This document shows, piece after piece, positions 11,674-24,713 of a DNA stretch of 64,000 bases. Under the pieces are notes generated by a model. The model was not told where the DNA came from and made no database searches. It saw nothing but the letters and a program-made list of their open reading frames with translations. Numbering within the stretch: the first letter of the stretch is position 1; each line of letters begins with the position of its first letter. Origin of the DNA: Litsea cubeba (Eukaryota; Streptophyta; Magnoliopsida; Laurales; Lauraceae); NCBI GenBank assembly GCA_012931725.1, contig CM022944.1, forward strand, positions 65,170,823 through 65,234,822, read 5' to 3'. Made by a program: the position numbers and the translations under genes.

Positions 11674-12565
11674 CTCCCTTGTTCTTTTAAATAGGTACTA
11701 CAACACTTCTCCATTCATCTAGCATTTTCTTTGTCGTTAATATCTTATTGAAGAGTCTAGTTAACCAAATCTCCCCAACTTCTCCTAAGCATTCTAAGCC
11801 TCAATCGGAATGTCATCTGGACCCGTAACCTTTCCTGTTTACATTTGTTTTAATGCTTTCATCGTTTCCACCCCCATAATTCAACGAAAAAAAATATTGT
11901 TTGCTATTGAAGTATCATTTTTTGTTCTTAAGTCTCCTATATAGTCTTCATTTGAAAGTATGCTAAGATAATCCCTCCACCTTCCTTTGATATCGTTGTC
12001 CTTCACTGGAACCTTTTGGTCATTGCTCTTAATATATTTAACATGATCTAAGTCCCTTCTTTTCCTTTCTCTTATTTTTGCAAGCTTAAAAATATCCATC
12101 TCTCCTTCTCTTGTTCCTAACCTATTAAATAGGTCATCATATGCTTTGCACTTTGCATCACTTACTACTTTGCATCACTTACTACTTTCTTAGCTTCTTT
12201 CTTTGCCGCCTTGTATATCTCATAGTTTTCTAGATTCATAGAGCCTTGCCAAACTTTGTAACAGCGTCTCTTCTCCCGAAGAGCTTCCCGAACCTCTTCA
12301 CTCAACCACCAGGTTTCTTTATTATCGTGTCTCTTCCCTTTTGACTCTCTAAGCACCTCTTTAGCAACCTAATAGAGTTAGCCATTTAATTCCACATCGC
12401 TATAGTTTTTCTTTCAAAATTCCATTCTCCCTCATCAATCATTTTGTCCTTAAATACTGTTGCTCTGTCTTCACCTTGTTTTAAGGCACATTTTATTTAC
12501 TATACCTCTCTTTCTACCTCTAATGCAAATATCTAAAACTACTAGCCTATGTTGTATGGTCAAAC

Positions 12566-14204
12566 CAAGGTTTGAAAACCCAGACTCGAGACTCGACTCG
12601 GGTCGGCCCGAGTTTGAGTCGACCAAAAAAAAAAAAAAGGAAAAAAATGTCTAAAAAATAGTGAAAGTGGATTGGCATTGCCTAATAGTCCCTCCATCTA
12701 CGTAGATAGTTTTACTCTTTTTATTCTTCTACGTTAACGATAGATTTTTCCATTTTTTTTGGAATAATTCAATAAGACAAGCCATTTAATAATTTAATTG
12801 CAATTAAAACTTAAAAGTAGAAAAGACAATATCCATGTTCCAATTTCCAAATCAATTATCAACTAGTAAGATGTAACTAAGTTTCAATTATAGCATATAA
12901 ATATGTAAAACCATACCTTAGCTCTTTCTTTTTAAAATTTAAATTCTAATTCTATGTTGAATGCCTTGCGGGTTCTAGATCTTCATCAACGTCGTTATTT
13001 TGACTTTGACGATAGTATTGAGCAATGTCAAAATGAAAGAACCCTTGCCTTGCTCTTTGAGTTATAGGACCTTCTCCATAGTTTGATGATGGAGCCATAA
13101 CTTAGAGTTGAGGATATGCATATGGTGATGGTTACGTGGGTACCACAAAGATTACATATTGTTGTTGCCCATACCCATGCGAAGGACCAGTACCCACCAT
13201 AATGCTGCGGCTGCCCATACTGATACGAAGGATCATGGTGTGAGTGTCTATACTGTTGCCCATACCCATATGAACTATTAGAACTTGTGATCCAAGGACT
13301 TGATGCCATTTGCTACGGCTGAGGATATTCATCCGATGGCTCGTTTCCTTCACCTCTGCCCCACCCACCAGCTGGCTTACTTGGACCACCATGTAACGGG
13401 TCATATACATTAATGTTGTCACCTCCACCACCACCACCATCACTACCTTCTTATGCCTCTTTGTTCTGGCCCCGGTTACCTCCTTCTGGTGGGCCACTCT
13501 TGCTAGAAGATGATGTTTTGCATTGTTGTTCTTCTTCATGAGTGGCCAACCTTTGGCTTTGACTTTGAGTCTTTGCATGGGTGCTCTTATCCTTTGACTT
13601 TTGCCTGTATTGGAGAGTTCGGTCATTAATCCATTGTTTGGCTTTAGAGATGGGGCCACTTGAACCAGTTGGATGTGATGTTGATCTATCTCTAGCCCCC
13701 GCAACATGCTCCGAAGTAGAACGTGTCAACTTTGGCTCACGGCTATGACCATGTCTTGAGCCTTGCGATGACGACGCTGCTACACCCTTGCCCTTATTGC
13801 GCGCTGATGGCGCCGTAGAAGTAGGCGTAGCAGATCTACGAGTGGGAAGTTGCGGTGGGGAATTATGTCCTTCATTCGACTGAAAGTCATCAACATCAGC
13901 CATTGCTTCATTGAGGAATTCTGTATCATTCAATACTGGATCATCTCTTTTAGCCAATCATTCACCAAGAGGGTCAATGGGTCATCTTCCTCAAATATAT
14001 AATCCAGATTAATTGATTGGTAGTCTCCGTTGTCTCTGCTCGTTAGATTCCTTGCCCTTAACCTCGTGTTGTAATGGTCAAAGACCAACTTCTCCAACTT
14101 TTGCATAGTAAGGCGATTACGGGTCTTAGTATGGATCAAACTGAATGTGCTCCAATTCCTTTCACATCCCAAAGATGAGATTGTTTGGCTCAATATTTTT
14201 TTTG
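12566..14204 (-). pseudogene. hAT transposase, C-terminal part and 3' end
   Basis: Minus strand. The hAT dimerisation block ILSQTISSLGCERNWSTF, followed by IHTKTRNRLTMQKLEKLVF (14217-13930), is unmistakable. After a frame shift near 13940 a Ser/Gln-rich tail follows (13957-13028) with repeated YGYGQQ-type words. The far end at 12566 begins CAAGGTTTGAAAAC, a plausible hAT terminal repeat, next to the LINE. The partner half lies at 17461-19646, separated by an inserted LTR-like unit. The protein would have catalysed cut-and-paste transposition; frameshifts make it inactive. Confidence 0.85.
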
Positions 14205-17200
14205 TGTCACGACCCAAATTCCGGGGCCTTGTTGGATTTCCGGATCGTGATTATTTGGCAACATTCACCACACATTCATCAAATAACTTCCACAAGGAAT
14301 TAGGCATTTAGATCAAACTATAATTTCAATTAACTTATAAAAGTCAAATAACATCAATAATCAATGAATAAGTAAAATTCCCATGTTCTGACTCAAATCA
14401 ATGATGTCCTAAAACATAGAATAAAATTTCCTAAACAAGGGCTAATCCCTCTATCAATTAATTGAAATTTTCCCGCTCTCACTCTTCAGCCACGCATGCC
14501 GAAGTCTACGGGCTGAAAGTCGTTCTGCTCTGGCCCACCCACAACGTGAGTACCTGAATGGGGCAACACAACATCAGTAACACTGGTGAATGAATTTTCC
14601 TAATTACCCATACAACATAGAACACAACATCAAATAAAACATACAAGTCTAAATTAACAGGTTAAACACAATTAAAAGTCCATCTATTTACATCTTCGTG
14701 CCCTGTGCACATTACTACGCCACCAAGGCTAATCATACATGTTCACATGCCCCTTCTGGCATTAACTCGTTAACCGCGTCCACCAAGGACTTGCCAACAC
14801 AACGGCCACCATGGCATAAATCCATAAACTATCCGGACACCAAGTCCAACATCCCACATCTAGGATCCAGTGTGCAATATTTGCTTACCATGTTCACCTC
14901 CCTAAACATGTCATAAACATTGTAACAACCAGAAACTCAAAGAAATATTAACAACATACACAAATCAGCAGTGTGGACCCGGCCTCCTACACAATTTACT
15001 TGTTGCTGCCCCACTTCTAATCATGACTGGAAAAGAAAAGAGTGTGTGTCGCTTATATTGAGGCGATAAAGGATATGTATGATAGAGTCGTGACATCTAT
15101 AAGGACGACTGGCGGTGAAACTAAGGAGTTTCCTATTACGATTGGTCTACACCAAGGCTTAGCGTTAAGCCCGTACTTGTTTGCCCTAGTTATGGATGAG
15201 ATTACAAGACATATCCAGGATGAGGTGCCGTGATGTATGCTATTTGCAGATGACATTGTCTTAGTGGATGAGACGAGAGAAGGAGTGAATGCTAAACTAG
15301 AATTGTGGCGGAAAACACTAGAGACAAAAGGGTTTAGGCTAAGTCGATGCAAAACGGAATATATGGAATGCAAGTTTAGTCAAAGTAGGACACCTGGTAA
15401 CATAGAAGTAAGTTTGGGCACACAAAAGATTGTAGAGAAAGAAAACTTTAGGTACCTTGGATCTATGGTGCAACAGGATGGAGGGATTGATACTGATGTA
15501 AGTCACAGGATTCAGGCCGGGTGGACCAAATGGAGGAGTGCTTCGGGGGTCTTGTGTGATAGGAAAGTCCCCCTCAAGGTTAAAGGAAAGTATTATAAGG
15601 TGGCGGTACGACCAGCGTTGTTATATGGATCAGAGTGTTGGGCAGTAAAGCATAATCATGTCAAGAAGATGAAAGTTGCGGAGATGAGAATGCTAAGATG
15701 GATGTGCGGGATCACAAGGAGAGATAGGATTAGGAATGAGGAGATTAGAGGCAAAGTAGGAATAGCACCGATTGGAGATAAAATGAGAGAAAATCGACTG
15801 AGATGGTTCGATCATGTTAGAAGGCATCTAACGGACGCACCTGTTAAAAGGTGTGAAAGCATGGAGATTGCCAGGAGTAGGAGAGGGAGAGGGAGACCCA
15901 AGAGAAGTTGGAAAGAAACTATTAAACATGACATTGCCTACATGGATCTAACGGAGGACATGGCCCTAAACAGATTTGATTGGCGTCGTCAAATCCATAT
16001 AGCCGACCCCACCTAGTGGGAAAAGGCTTGGTTTGGTTTGGTTTGCCCCACTTCTAATCATGACTGGTAGTTATAGGTGTAGGGGTGGCCCACCCTTCAT
16101 TGTAAACAGAATATTACACAGCATCATCCCAAAATTCCAATAAAACAGTCCATACAATTAATCATAATCCACATAAAGCCTTAATTTATTTTAGTGGGAG
16201 GGTTATATTCTGCATACAAAATCCAGGGGCTGTCCCAAATTATAGACTCCTCCCTGGCCTCAACTACACACACACAGCCTAAAAACAAGTAATCCATGCC
16301 TAAAACATCTTGGCATAAGGTGCAGTGGGTCCCACTGACCTAAAGCATGATCAGACCTACTCTCTAGGATCGCCCAGGGGTAAGCTCTTATGCTAATGGA
16401 TATGATTCACCATCAGACCACTCCCTAGGGCCCACAGATCAAAACAATTACTAATGGCTTCCAAGCAATAATTCTTGCCTGGGAATTTTGTGGCTGTTAG
16501 ATAGAGAAACAGATGGGACCTACTTCCTATGAGTCCACCATCACTAGGGTCGACCATGAGTCCCCTACAAGATGTGGGGTCTTGATCTTTGATCAGGTCA
16601 ACCCTGTGACTCCTACAAGTAATCCGCCTCCTAGATGTAAGTGCAACAAGATAGTGGACCAGATGGGTCCCACTCCATCTAAGTCCAGCACTAATATGGT
16701 CAACCAACAGTACCCAGCAGATCTCCGGACCTGATCTGGAATCAGGTGGGCCATGGGGTCCCACAATCCCAAACTCTCCATTCCTCTGTTAATGTCCAGG
16801 GTCTGTTTTCATGAATCCAGATTGATGTTCAAAATAATTGGAGATTCAAAAGAAAACAAACACCTGATAATCATATACCAATGATAATCAAGATTTACAT
16901 GATCTCCATGACTCAAAATAGAGTCCATATCTAATCCCTAATTACAAGAGAATTCCTGAATATAATAGCATTGCGCAACGGTTAAGACATACCATATTAT
17001 CAATCATCCGAGTGAATAATCTAGGGTATCTAGGAAGATCCACTCACCTTCGATAGAAGATTTCCACGATCGTAATGTGAGGGCGCGAGTAGGACATCCG
17101 CTGATGGCCTTCTCACTGATTGCCTTCTTATCCTGGATTTCCAGCCACCAAACTCTTTCTCTGATTTTCTCTCAAGAAGAAGAAAATTGATACCAAATCT

Positions 17201-17460
17201 AATGGTCAATGGTTTGTTTATATACACACTAGAGCCATTATTCTTCTCAAACTACTCTTAGAATTCTATGCAAATTGAACATATAGTCCTACTAATACAA
17301 GACACGCAGGACTCTCAATTGGTGTTGAGATACGACTCCTAAATCATCCTAATACCAACCCACGTGGGACTCTTCCAATAAAATAAACAATATTCGAGGG
17401 TCCCACCTGGGCCATACTAATAATGCTAATCCTGGGGCCAAGGTGACTCAGGATATTACA
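14205..17460 (-). mobile_element. LTR-like TG...CA unit inserted in the hAT transposase
   Basis: Left end TGTCACGACCC, right end GGATATTACA. The flanking 5-mers TTTTG (14200-14204) and TATTG (17461-17465) differ by one base. Removing the unit rejoins hAT codons as AFAIKILSQT, so the limits are secure. It is related to the 3-kb units further right (compare TGTCACACCCCG at 47417), and its right end resembles both outer ends of the inverted repeat at 32958-35586. No coding sequence of its own was found; a LINE copy sits inside. Probably a solo LTR lying in minus orientation. Confidence 0.8.
15031..16043 (+). pseudogene. 5'-truncated RTE-like LINE with 24-bp target duplication
   Basis: Plus-strand RT fragment. 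It opens with AYIEAIKDMYDRVVTS, then LHQGLALSPYLFALVMDE, CMLFADD, RYLGSMVQQDGG, LYGSECWAVK and LRWFDHVRR, ending at a stop at 16014-16016. One in-frame stop (15232-15234) falls just before the FADD active-site motif; otherwise the 15042-16016 frame is intact. The tail reads GGCTTGGTTTGGTTTGG. A perfect 24-bp direct repeat (15007-15030 and 16044-16067) flanks it. The length, the tail and the 5' truncation are those of target-primed reverse transcription. Confidence 0.93.
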
Positions 17461-19700
17461 TATTGCAAAAGCTCTTAGATGGGGAACCTCATCTCCAAAT
17501 GTAGCCCACCATTCAGCTGTGTTAAAAAATCAAATCAATAAAGTCAATTGTTTGTCATAATTCATAAATAAAATTCATAAAGTACTATAATCAAATGAAC
17601 GTTAAGAAAAATAATTTCAAAAAATAGTAGTATTGAAATAATACCTGGATCCATCTTCTTACGACCCAATATGGCCGTGTCTGATCCAAAACTACCAAGA
17701 GCGCCCTTGTAGTTTCTCAACTATAGAAGTCAAAATTTAGAAGTTAGTGACAAATTGATGAATAACAATGTCATGTGATGTGACATCTTACCTAGTTAAG
17801 GATTGTAACTTCTTGTTGCGGGTCACGTGTCATGGTCTCTAAAGTTTTTTTCAAGCCATGGGAAACTTCTTCATACTTGGAGAATTGTTTGGTATAGAAG
17901 CTGCTTGGGTTCAAGTAGTACGCTGCATGCCATGACGTCATTAAGTAATAAGTGTTGAATTCTAAAATAAGTAGCTACTTACTAGTTACTAGTTAGTATT
18001 TTTAGTAACCATGATGAAAATGTACTAATAATGAAAATTTATCTGCCGTGTGTATGTCTCGATGCATCTGGTTGCCCCATCGATTGTCAATAATTTTCCA
18101 AAGCTTCTTATAATAAGTCCCATACTTTGCTCTGGTCCTTTGCTCTATAGCAAGTTTTGCTCTATCCATGGCATCATACACAAAGCCCATTGTGGGCTTC
18201 GTATCACCATCCACTAGTTTCAAGACCAAGACGAGAGGCTCGAGTGAGTAAGTAATTCGTTTTGCCCTATTCCAGAAATCCTCTCCAAGGACAATCTATT
18301 GTACACGGCGTGCCAAAGGTCGACGTGAAAAAGCTTGAATTTACATATGCTTTACTCATCCACATCCGCATTATGTGCTTTGGCACGACAAAGACTCGCA
18401 AGGGCTACGAAATGCGTAGCAACGTGTGTGATACCCGACCTCAGAATCTCAAGGCCCTCATTCATTTCTCTTAGCAGTTCGGTCATGAACTGATGGTTAT
18501 AGATCAAGGATGTCACTATCTTTCCCTCATCAATATTATCACGGACATCATCTAATTTGCTAATGTCCAAAATGAGATCAATACGATGTGCCGCGCACGA
18601 CACCCAAATAATACAACCATTCTTTTCACGCAATTTCTTCCCCGCAGCCTTAAAGTTAGCCGCATTGTCTGTCACAATTGCAACAACATATTTGTGCCAA
18701 TTTTTACTCATACACAAGGTATCATCAATCAAACTGTACAAATATTGGGCATTCATCCATTCTATGCCCGCTTGTATCTACATACCTAAACAAAACTGAG
18801 CCCGTTACACAGTAAGCCATGAAGTTAATAATGTGCTGCCTATTGTTGCTTGTCCACCCATCACACATAAGCGTGCACCCATACTCTCAAGTTTTGAGTG
18901 GTCTTCCAAGTATCTCCAATAGTCGTCACATTCCATGTCAAGATACTTTCAGCCAATCTAATAACCGGATAGAGGTTTGACTCTAGGCCCCACCTCAGCT
19001 ATAGTCTCAACCATGGCCCGATAGTATGGTGAATTAGCAACATTTGGTGGAATCCTATTATAGTGGAAGAACTTTGAGATGGCTCTCCCCATTTTCATTG
19101 CTCTAGCTTTCATATCACCCATGATAGAGCTAGAAATCTTTGGTTGTTTCATACTTTGGGACCTATGCAAGAATGAATCCAGTGTCCCTCTAGGTTTTGT
19201 CCTTATAAGTGCCAGGAGAAGCTCTTGAAGAACCGGCCCCACCCCGTGTCTCCTCCATACGAGCCTACTCAGAAGCATACGCTCAAGGCTCGCTCTCATA
19301 GCCCTCCTTAATTCCCTCTCCTCATCATCACCACCACCATCAGAGTCATCATCAGAACTGTCAATCCTCTGCATTTGTGCAACCCTCTCATCAAATTTTT
19401 TCTTTTTTTCTTTCTCACTCTTCTTTCCCTGCAAAATCTCTCTCATTTGTTTCCTCACTTCAGTGGGGACATTTGCACATGGTTTTGCTTCCCCTTTATA
19501 CCTTCTAGGTGTTGTTTAAATCTGTGGATCCCACCACTGAGATTCTTATGACACCAATGGCATTTGACCCTATGACGGTCTCCTGCAACCATCTCCCCAT
19601 GTTCCCATCCGGGATCAACTTCTTTCTCTTTCTTTTTTGGTGCCATTGTGATCTAAGTGGCTTTAATCTGCACAATCAAGATTCTAGATTTAACTTTAAG
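17461..19700 (-). pseudogene. hAT transposase, N-terminal and central part
   Basis: Minus strand. It begins at 19646 with MAPKKKEKEVDPGW and a BED-type zinc finger (VKCHWCHKNLSGGIHRFKQH). After a frame shift near 19460 comes an acidic linker (DSSDDDSDGGGDDEE). The central block IVTDNAANFKAAGKKL and CAAHRIDLIL is the RNase-H-like catalytic core of plant hAT transposases (18756-18352). MGFVYDAMDRAK (18229-18002) and WWATFGDEVPHLRAFAI (about 17540-17466) lead to the dimerisation block beyond the insertion. A probable ancient intron lies near 17925-18045; its donor no longer looks like GT. Several frame breaks make it a relic. Confidence 0.85.
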
Positions 19701-19729
19701 AAAAGAAATGTTTAAAAAACATTACCCTT

Positions 19730-20084
19730 AATAATCTCATGCCAAAAACAAAAGTAAATAATGAAAAAAATCCGGATTTCTTATTATTTAAATTTTTTTC
19801 ATAATAATCAAGAAAATCACATTCTTTTAACCAAACAAGAGTTGAAATATCATCTACAAGCATAGCACACTTGTAATCATCTATTTTACACAATTTAATA
19901 ATGTAAAAAAAACATATTATTAATAATTATTTTAACTAGAAAAAGTAAAGAAAATATTATTCTTGCACATACATGCATAGATCTAGGGTTAGAACCATAG
20001 ATCAATGTTATACACACCCAAAATAATAATCTCATGCAAAAAAATAAGTAAATAATGAAAAAAAATTCGGATTTCATATTTTTT
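19730..20084. repeat. Direct repeat pair at the hAT/copia junction
   Basis: A roughly 50-bp AT-rich phrase containing AATAATCTCATGC and AAGTAAATAATGAAAAAAA occurs at about 19728-19781 and again at about 20021-20076, with 240 bp between. The second copy touches the point where the copia reading frame stops. This suggests a local duplication or recombination that removed the 3' half of the copia element. Confidence 0.6.
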
Positions 20085-22325
20085 CATGTGTACCTTGGGA
20101 TCATAACATAAAAATCCTTTTTGGTAATGTGCATAGCCTAAGAAGGCACACTTAAAAGACTGAGCAGATAGTTTTGTTCGTTCAGCTGGAGGTAGAAGAG
20201 CAAAACATACACACCCAAATGTATGGAGATGAGAATAACTAGGCTGTTTTTGGAATAGACGAAAATAAGGTGTGTCATGCTGAATCCGAGGAGATGGTAA
20301 CCTATTTATAACATGAACGGCTGTTGATAGGTCTTCAGGCCAAAATTTTGTCGGAACAAAAGAATCTAAGAGTAGCAAACGAACAATGTCCAAAAGATGT
20401 CCGTTTTTCCTTTCGGACACCCCATTTTGTTGTGGGTTATACGAGCAGGTTTATTGAGACATAATTCCTTTGTGTTGCAAAAAATTCTGGAAATCTTTAG
20501 AAGTATATTCCCCACCCGAATTAGTCCGAAGTGTTTTAATTGCAGTAGAAAAGTGATTCTCAACATAAGCTAAGAAAATTTTAGAAGTTGAAAACACCTC
20601 AGATTTTGAATGTAAGAAATAAACCCATGTAAAACGATTATAATCATCAATGAATGTAACAAAATACTTAAAATTGGAAAGCGATATCACAGGTGCGATA
20701 CCCCATACATCACTATCCACAAGATCAAAACATTTCAATGATAAAGTAGTACTGATGGGAAAAGGAAGTGTTTTCCTCTTCCCCATTTTACAACTAGAAC
20801 AATTAAAAGAAACATCGTTAAGGGAAACTTTATTATCAAGAAGCAAACCATAATTAAATAAAGACAATAATGTCCTAGAATGGGGATGCCCTAGTCTATT
20901 GTGCCACAGTTGACATTTATTTGAACTAGAATTTGAAAATAAGGCAGACGCAACTAAATTCTGATCTTGTGTAGACAGGTGAAGTGGGGAAAGACGTCCA
21001 TGCTTAGGCCCCTTTGCTATCGCCTTCCCCGATGCTTGCAATACAACCAGAGCGAGAAAAGGAAATAGAACAATTATGGTCAACTAATTGTCCAACAGAG
21101 AGTAAATTGGTAGATAACTGTGGAGAAAGAAACACATGATTCAAAGGTAATGGATGCGAGATTTTTCCAATGGTAGTAATGGGTATACTGTCACCATTCT
21201 GCGGTATTGATTCGGAGGTTTCCATCATAGGGCTTGAGTTGGGAGAATTGATGGGAAGAGTTTGTCATATGATTGGAAGCCCCCGAATCTAGATACCATG
21301 TGGAGATTGATTTTCGAGTTTTACCCGAGATACCAAGTACAGAGAAGGCATTTACTATCATTTGCTGAACCATATCAGGGGTAATAGAAGAGGATGAAGT
21401 GGATGAAGCAGGCAGCAATGTGTTAGCAGCAGGAGTAGTAGAAGAATTATCCAAAGTAGCCAGATTGGCCTTCTGAGATGAAGCCTGAGGGCGTTGCCAA
21501 CATTCTGGAAGGACATGGCCTTTGTGTTTGCAGTAAGTGCAGAACTTCTAAGTACATTGAGTGGCGACATGTCCATACTTTTGGCAACAATAACATTGGA
21601 TGTTGGCCTTATCTCTGTTCTGCGGTTTGTTCCTTGCAACATATGCAGTAGTTATTGGACTGCTGAGAATAGCTTGCTGAAGAATAGTATGAGTTGCTAG
21701 ACGCTGTTCCTCACAAAGAAGCTCACTTAGACATGTATTAATGGAAGGAGATGGTACTCTGCTCATCAGATTTGAACGGATTTGTTCAAATTCAGGTCGA
21801 AGTTTCATTAAAAATTGATCCCTTTGAGTGGTTGAATGGATGAACCACTTTAATTGAAGCATCTGGTAAACTGGAATAGATGATCTCAGTATAATTTGTC
21901 CATAACCGAATAAATTGAGAATAATACTCTTGGATAGAGATTGTCCCTTGAGTCAGTGAGTGAACTGGGAGAGCTCATGTTCCAACTGAAACCTGCGGGC
22001 TGAGTTATCTTGTTGGTAAACTTGTTTCTGGTAGTCCCACATTCCTTTCGCAGTTTTATAAGGCTTGAGATTGAGAATATATTGTGGGTCAGTGCGAGAA
22101 TATATTGTGGCTCCACTGACCCAGGATCCAAATCATGATCTGGGCATCTTTAGTTTCCCACTTGATGACTGCCTTAGAATCAGTCGTGTTATTTATGGGT
22201 TTGGGATCCGAACCATCCACAGGTCCCTATAATTCCTTCCCTTTCAAATAGATTTGAAATTGGAAGGCCCATGACGTGTAATTAGTCTCATTAAATTTGA
22301 TAAGAGAGATTTCTTGTTTTTCCAT
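20085..22325 (-). pseudogene. Ty1/copia element 1, gag-protease-integrase only, degenerate
   Basis: Minus strand. Gag starts at 22325 (MEKQEISLIKF). A CCHC knuckle CYCCQKYGHVATQC lies near 21560, the protease motif WYLDSGASNHM near 21285, and the integrase zinc part LWHNRLGHPHS near 20890. The integrase core follows with DSDVWG and FIDDYNRFTW, but LRTNSGGEY has N where the catalytic D is expected. It continues to PSPRIQHDTPYF and FGCVCFALLP and ends abruptly near 20085. Reverse transcriptase and RNase H are absent. Stops and frame shifts are numerous. It belongs to the same family as the complete copia element at 25094-30367 but is much more decayed. Confidence 0.88.
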
Positions 22326-24697
22326 GACTATAAGTGGATAGAAATAAAAAATAGAGACAATCCAAGAATAGAAGAATGTCCAATGGCAGTTTTAAAACCA
22401 ATCAGCAGTTATTCAGAATAACAGTGCAGTAGTTTCAAAAAAAAAAAAAAAGACCCAGACGGCCAGATTTTGCATGTCGATAGCCTTGGTGGGGTCCACC
22501 TGTGGATCTGATCCCAGATCAGAGAGCAACTCTGGCTAGAGTTTATATTCACTTATCTTCAGACAAATTTTCAAGAACCAGTTTATATCAAGGTTTTGAG
22601 ACGGTACAGATGGAATCTGTTCAAGAAGACGACGATATCCAAAAACAGCCAGAAAGCAATCCTGGAGTGCTTAAAGAAATCTGAAAAAAATACTAAAATT
22701 CTTAGGAATATCTGTCGACCATGAAGGGACCAGTCTTTGGAAGAAGTTTGATGATCGCTGGTGGACCACTGATGATCAGATGGGCAGATTTTCTCTGATT
22801 TATCTGATTTCTGGAGTCCACAGCCTCAGATCTTCTGATGATCAATTTATATGAGAAATGAGATGATCTGTCCACTCGTTTTAGCCAAAGAAAGGTCTGT
22901 CGACGTTGTTTCTACAAAAAACAGGTCAGACGACCCTGTTTCTCAATTTCGATGGAAACTGTGGAGCCCAGTAGATGATCTGATGAGAAATCAGATCTGA
23001 TGGATGGCTGGGAAATCCTTTTTACTTTCAAACAAACCAAGCTTTACTCCAATTGGTTACAGACCAAGGATTTTATGATTACCAGATGAAAACTATTGCT
23101 CCAAAACCATAAAAGTAAATCAGTTAGAAACCCTAACTCCGAAAAATTCTGAAAAAACATCCAATAATTCCAGGAATACCAGTCGACCAAGGCAGTAGCC
23201 TTCTTTGATGCTGCTGTGTTGATCGGAAGTAGGCCCAAGATGAGCTGCTCCAAGCACTGACGAGATTGCTTCAAGACCCAGAACTGGAAGACTGATGAAT
23301 CAAGGATTCTGAGATTTGATCTCAGAATGCACAATCGAAGAAAGGTACCAAGAGAGATTTGATCATTCAGAAGAGATCAAAAGCTCTGAATCCATAACTC
23401 AATAACATGAAGAAAACTTTGGGAACTTTTGGATCCTCCCTGTTGATCGATCCTTGCTCCATTTTATAATGTTTGTGGCCTTAATCAAGGCAATTACAAT
23501 CCACACAAATGGAAGGTATATATGTTACACATGTAATACATGGAAAGATAATAATAATACACAAATGGAATCTGAGTTGGGTTAGCACAATGAAAATTAG
23601 GCAGCCAGCAGCAGTGATGGGAAGTTTTATTATGGTGGAGCACTGAGCTGAGGCAGCATAACTGCAAAAAGATTTATTCAAGATGGGTCTGATGCAGAAA
23701 TATTAAGATCAAGAGAAAGCAAATTGAATGGCTAAAAGTAAAGGTATAGCTCTTCTACCTTGACACAAAATGCAAAAGAATTCGGTAATCTTCATAGAAG
23801 AGAGTCTCTGTATATCACAAGATAGAATACACCTGAAGCGTGTATCTTAATAGATTAGCACAACCTTTATACAATGTTGTGTCTATTTATAATACAAGCA
23901 TCTGTGGATGAGCATAACCTTTCGCATCTTCACATCTCTTTCTTCTGTGGAGTTAGTTACAGTGGACTGCAAGAGAGTTTTCCTCTCCGAATGTTTTGCA
24001 GAGGTCTAGTGCTTTCTTCTCTTTTACCCTACAGACTATTTCTGTCTTCTTCTAACTGGGGATTTGTTTAAGTCTTCATTTCGTGTGGATCTTCCAATTC
24101 TCTCTATGCTTACAGCTAGTTTTCTCCATGAGTAGAGCCATTTAACCAACTATATATTGATAAGGTCATGATGATTCTTAGGTTTTTATAAAGGGCTTTT
24201 AGGTATAGCGTATGAAATTCTTTATGAAGTCATCAACTGCATTCCTAATCCATCAAGGGAGCCTTATTGAAGCAACTCCTGGTTTCCGAAACCAAAGTAA
24301 AGACCTTTCTTATTTGATGTGAGAGTGTGCGCATCTGCATACACGCAGATGAGCCCCACATGTATGTATACATGTGTATGTAGTGTGACCATCTTTCCTG
24401 ATTGCTTATGTGCTTTTTAGAAGAAGAAAGATGAATCCATATGTCACAAATAGTATAATACTAAAAATAAAACCTGCACAGTGCATGGGTTCACTAATAA
24501 GAAAACAGTTTTCACTAAAATAAAGAAAGGTTTTCAGAATTAAAAGTTCTTATCGTTGCAGAATCTCTATCTTGAATAAAAAGGAATTCTGAGTGGAAGG
24601 AGATAAAAAAAATTCTATTAGTTAATAGAAAAAATAATTATTGAAGAAAAATTAAAATTTCCATCTATAATGAAAAATGCAAAACACAAAGTATGAA
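22326..24697. other. 5' flank of copia 1 and unassigned intron sequence
   Basis: 22326-23400 resembles the untranslated leader of the copia family (repeated GATCTGATGATCAGA-type words, as upstream of gag in copia 2). On the minus strand a TATAAATAGACACAAC phrase near 23880 could be the promoter of its 5' LTR, but no primer-binding site or LTR ends could be fixed. 24100-24697 shows nothing I recognise. Confidence 0.4.
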
Positions 24698-24713
24698 AAT
24701 TAATGACAAGGTT

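Larger units (their letters stand above)
8555..12565 (-). pseudogene. RTE-like LINE, reverse-transcriptase region, split by a hAT element
   Basis: On the minus strand the RTE-type polyprotein reads from about 12565 down to 8560. Visible blocks are KRHDNKETWWLSEEVREAL (12165-12356), a KLAKIRERK block (11881-12099), GPDDIPIEA-like and LFNKIL-like words (11690-11880), GDIQNCTNYHGIKLMSHTMK and ENQFAFMPGRSTMEALF (8980-9180), and the FADD active-site region near 8680. A 2.5-kb hAT element with an 8-bp duplication separates the two parts (9181-11673). Stops and frameshifts are frequent. The endonuclease end and the 3' end are missing. This is an old, dead copy. Confidence 0.8.

Noticed and set aside
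13132..13707. 191-codon minus-strand ORF with histidine/methionine-rich ending
   Set aside because: It is an alternative frame of the hAT transposase tail region.
16393..16781. Overlapping ORFs of 62-123 codons on both strands
   Set aside because: They lie in the non-coding part of an LTR-like unit, on both strands at once, without recognisable motifs.
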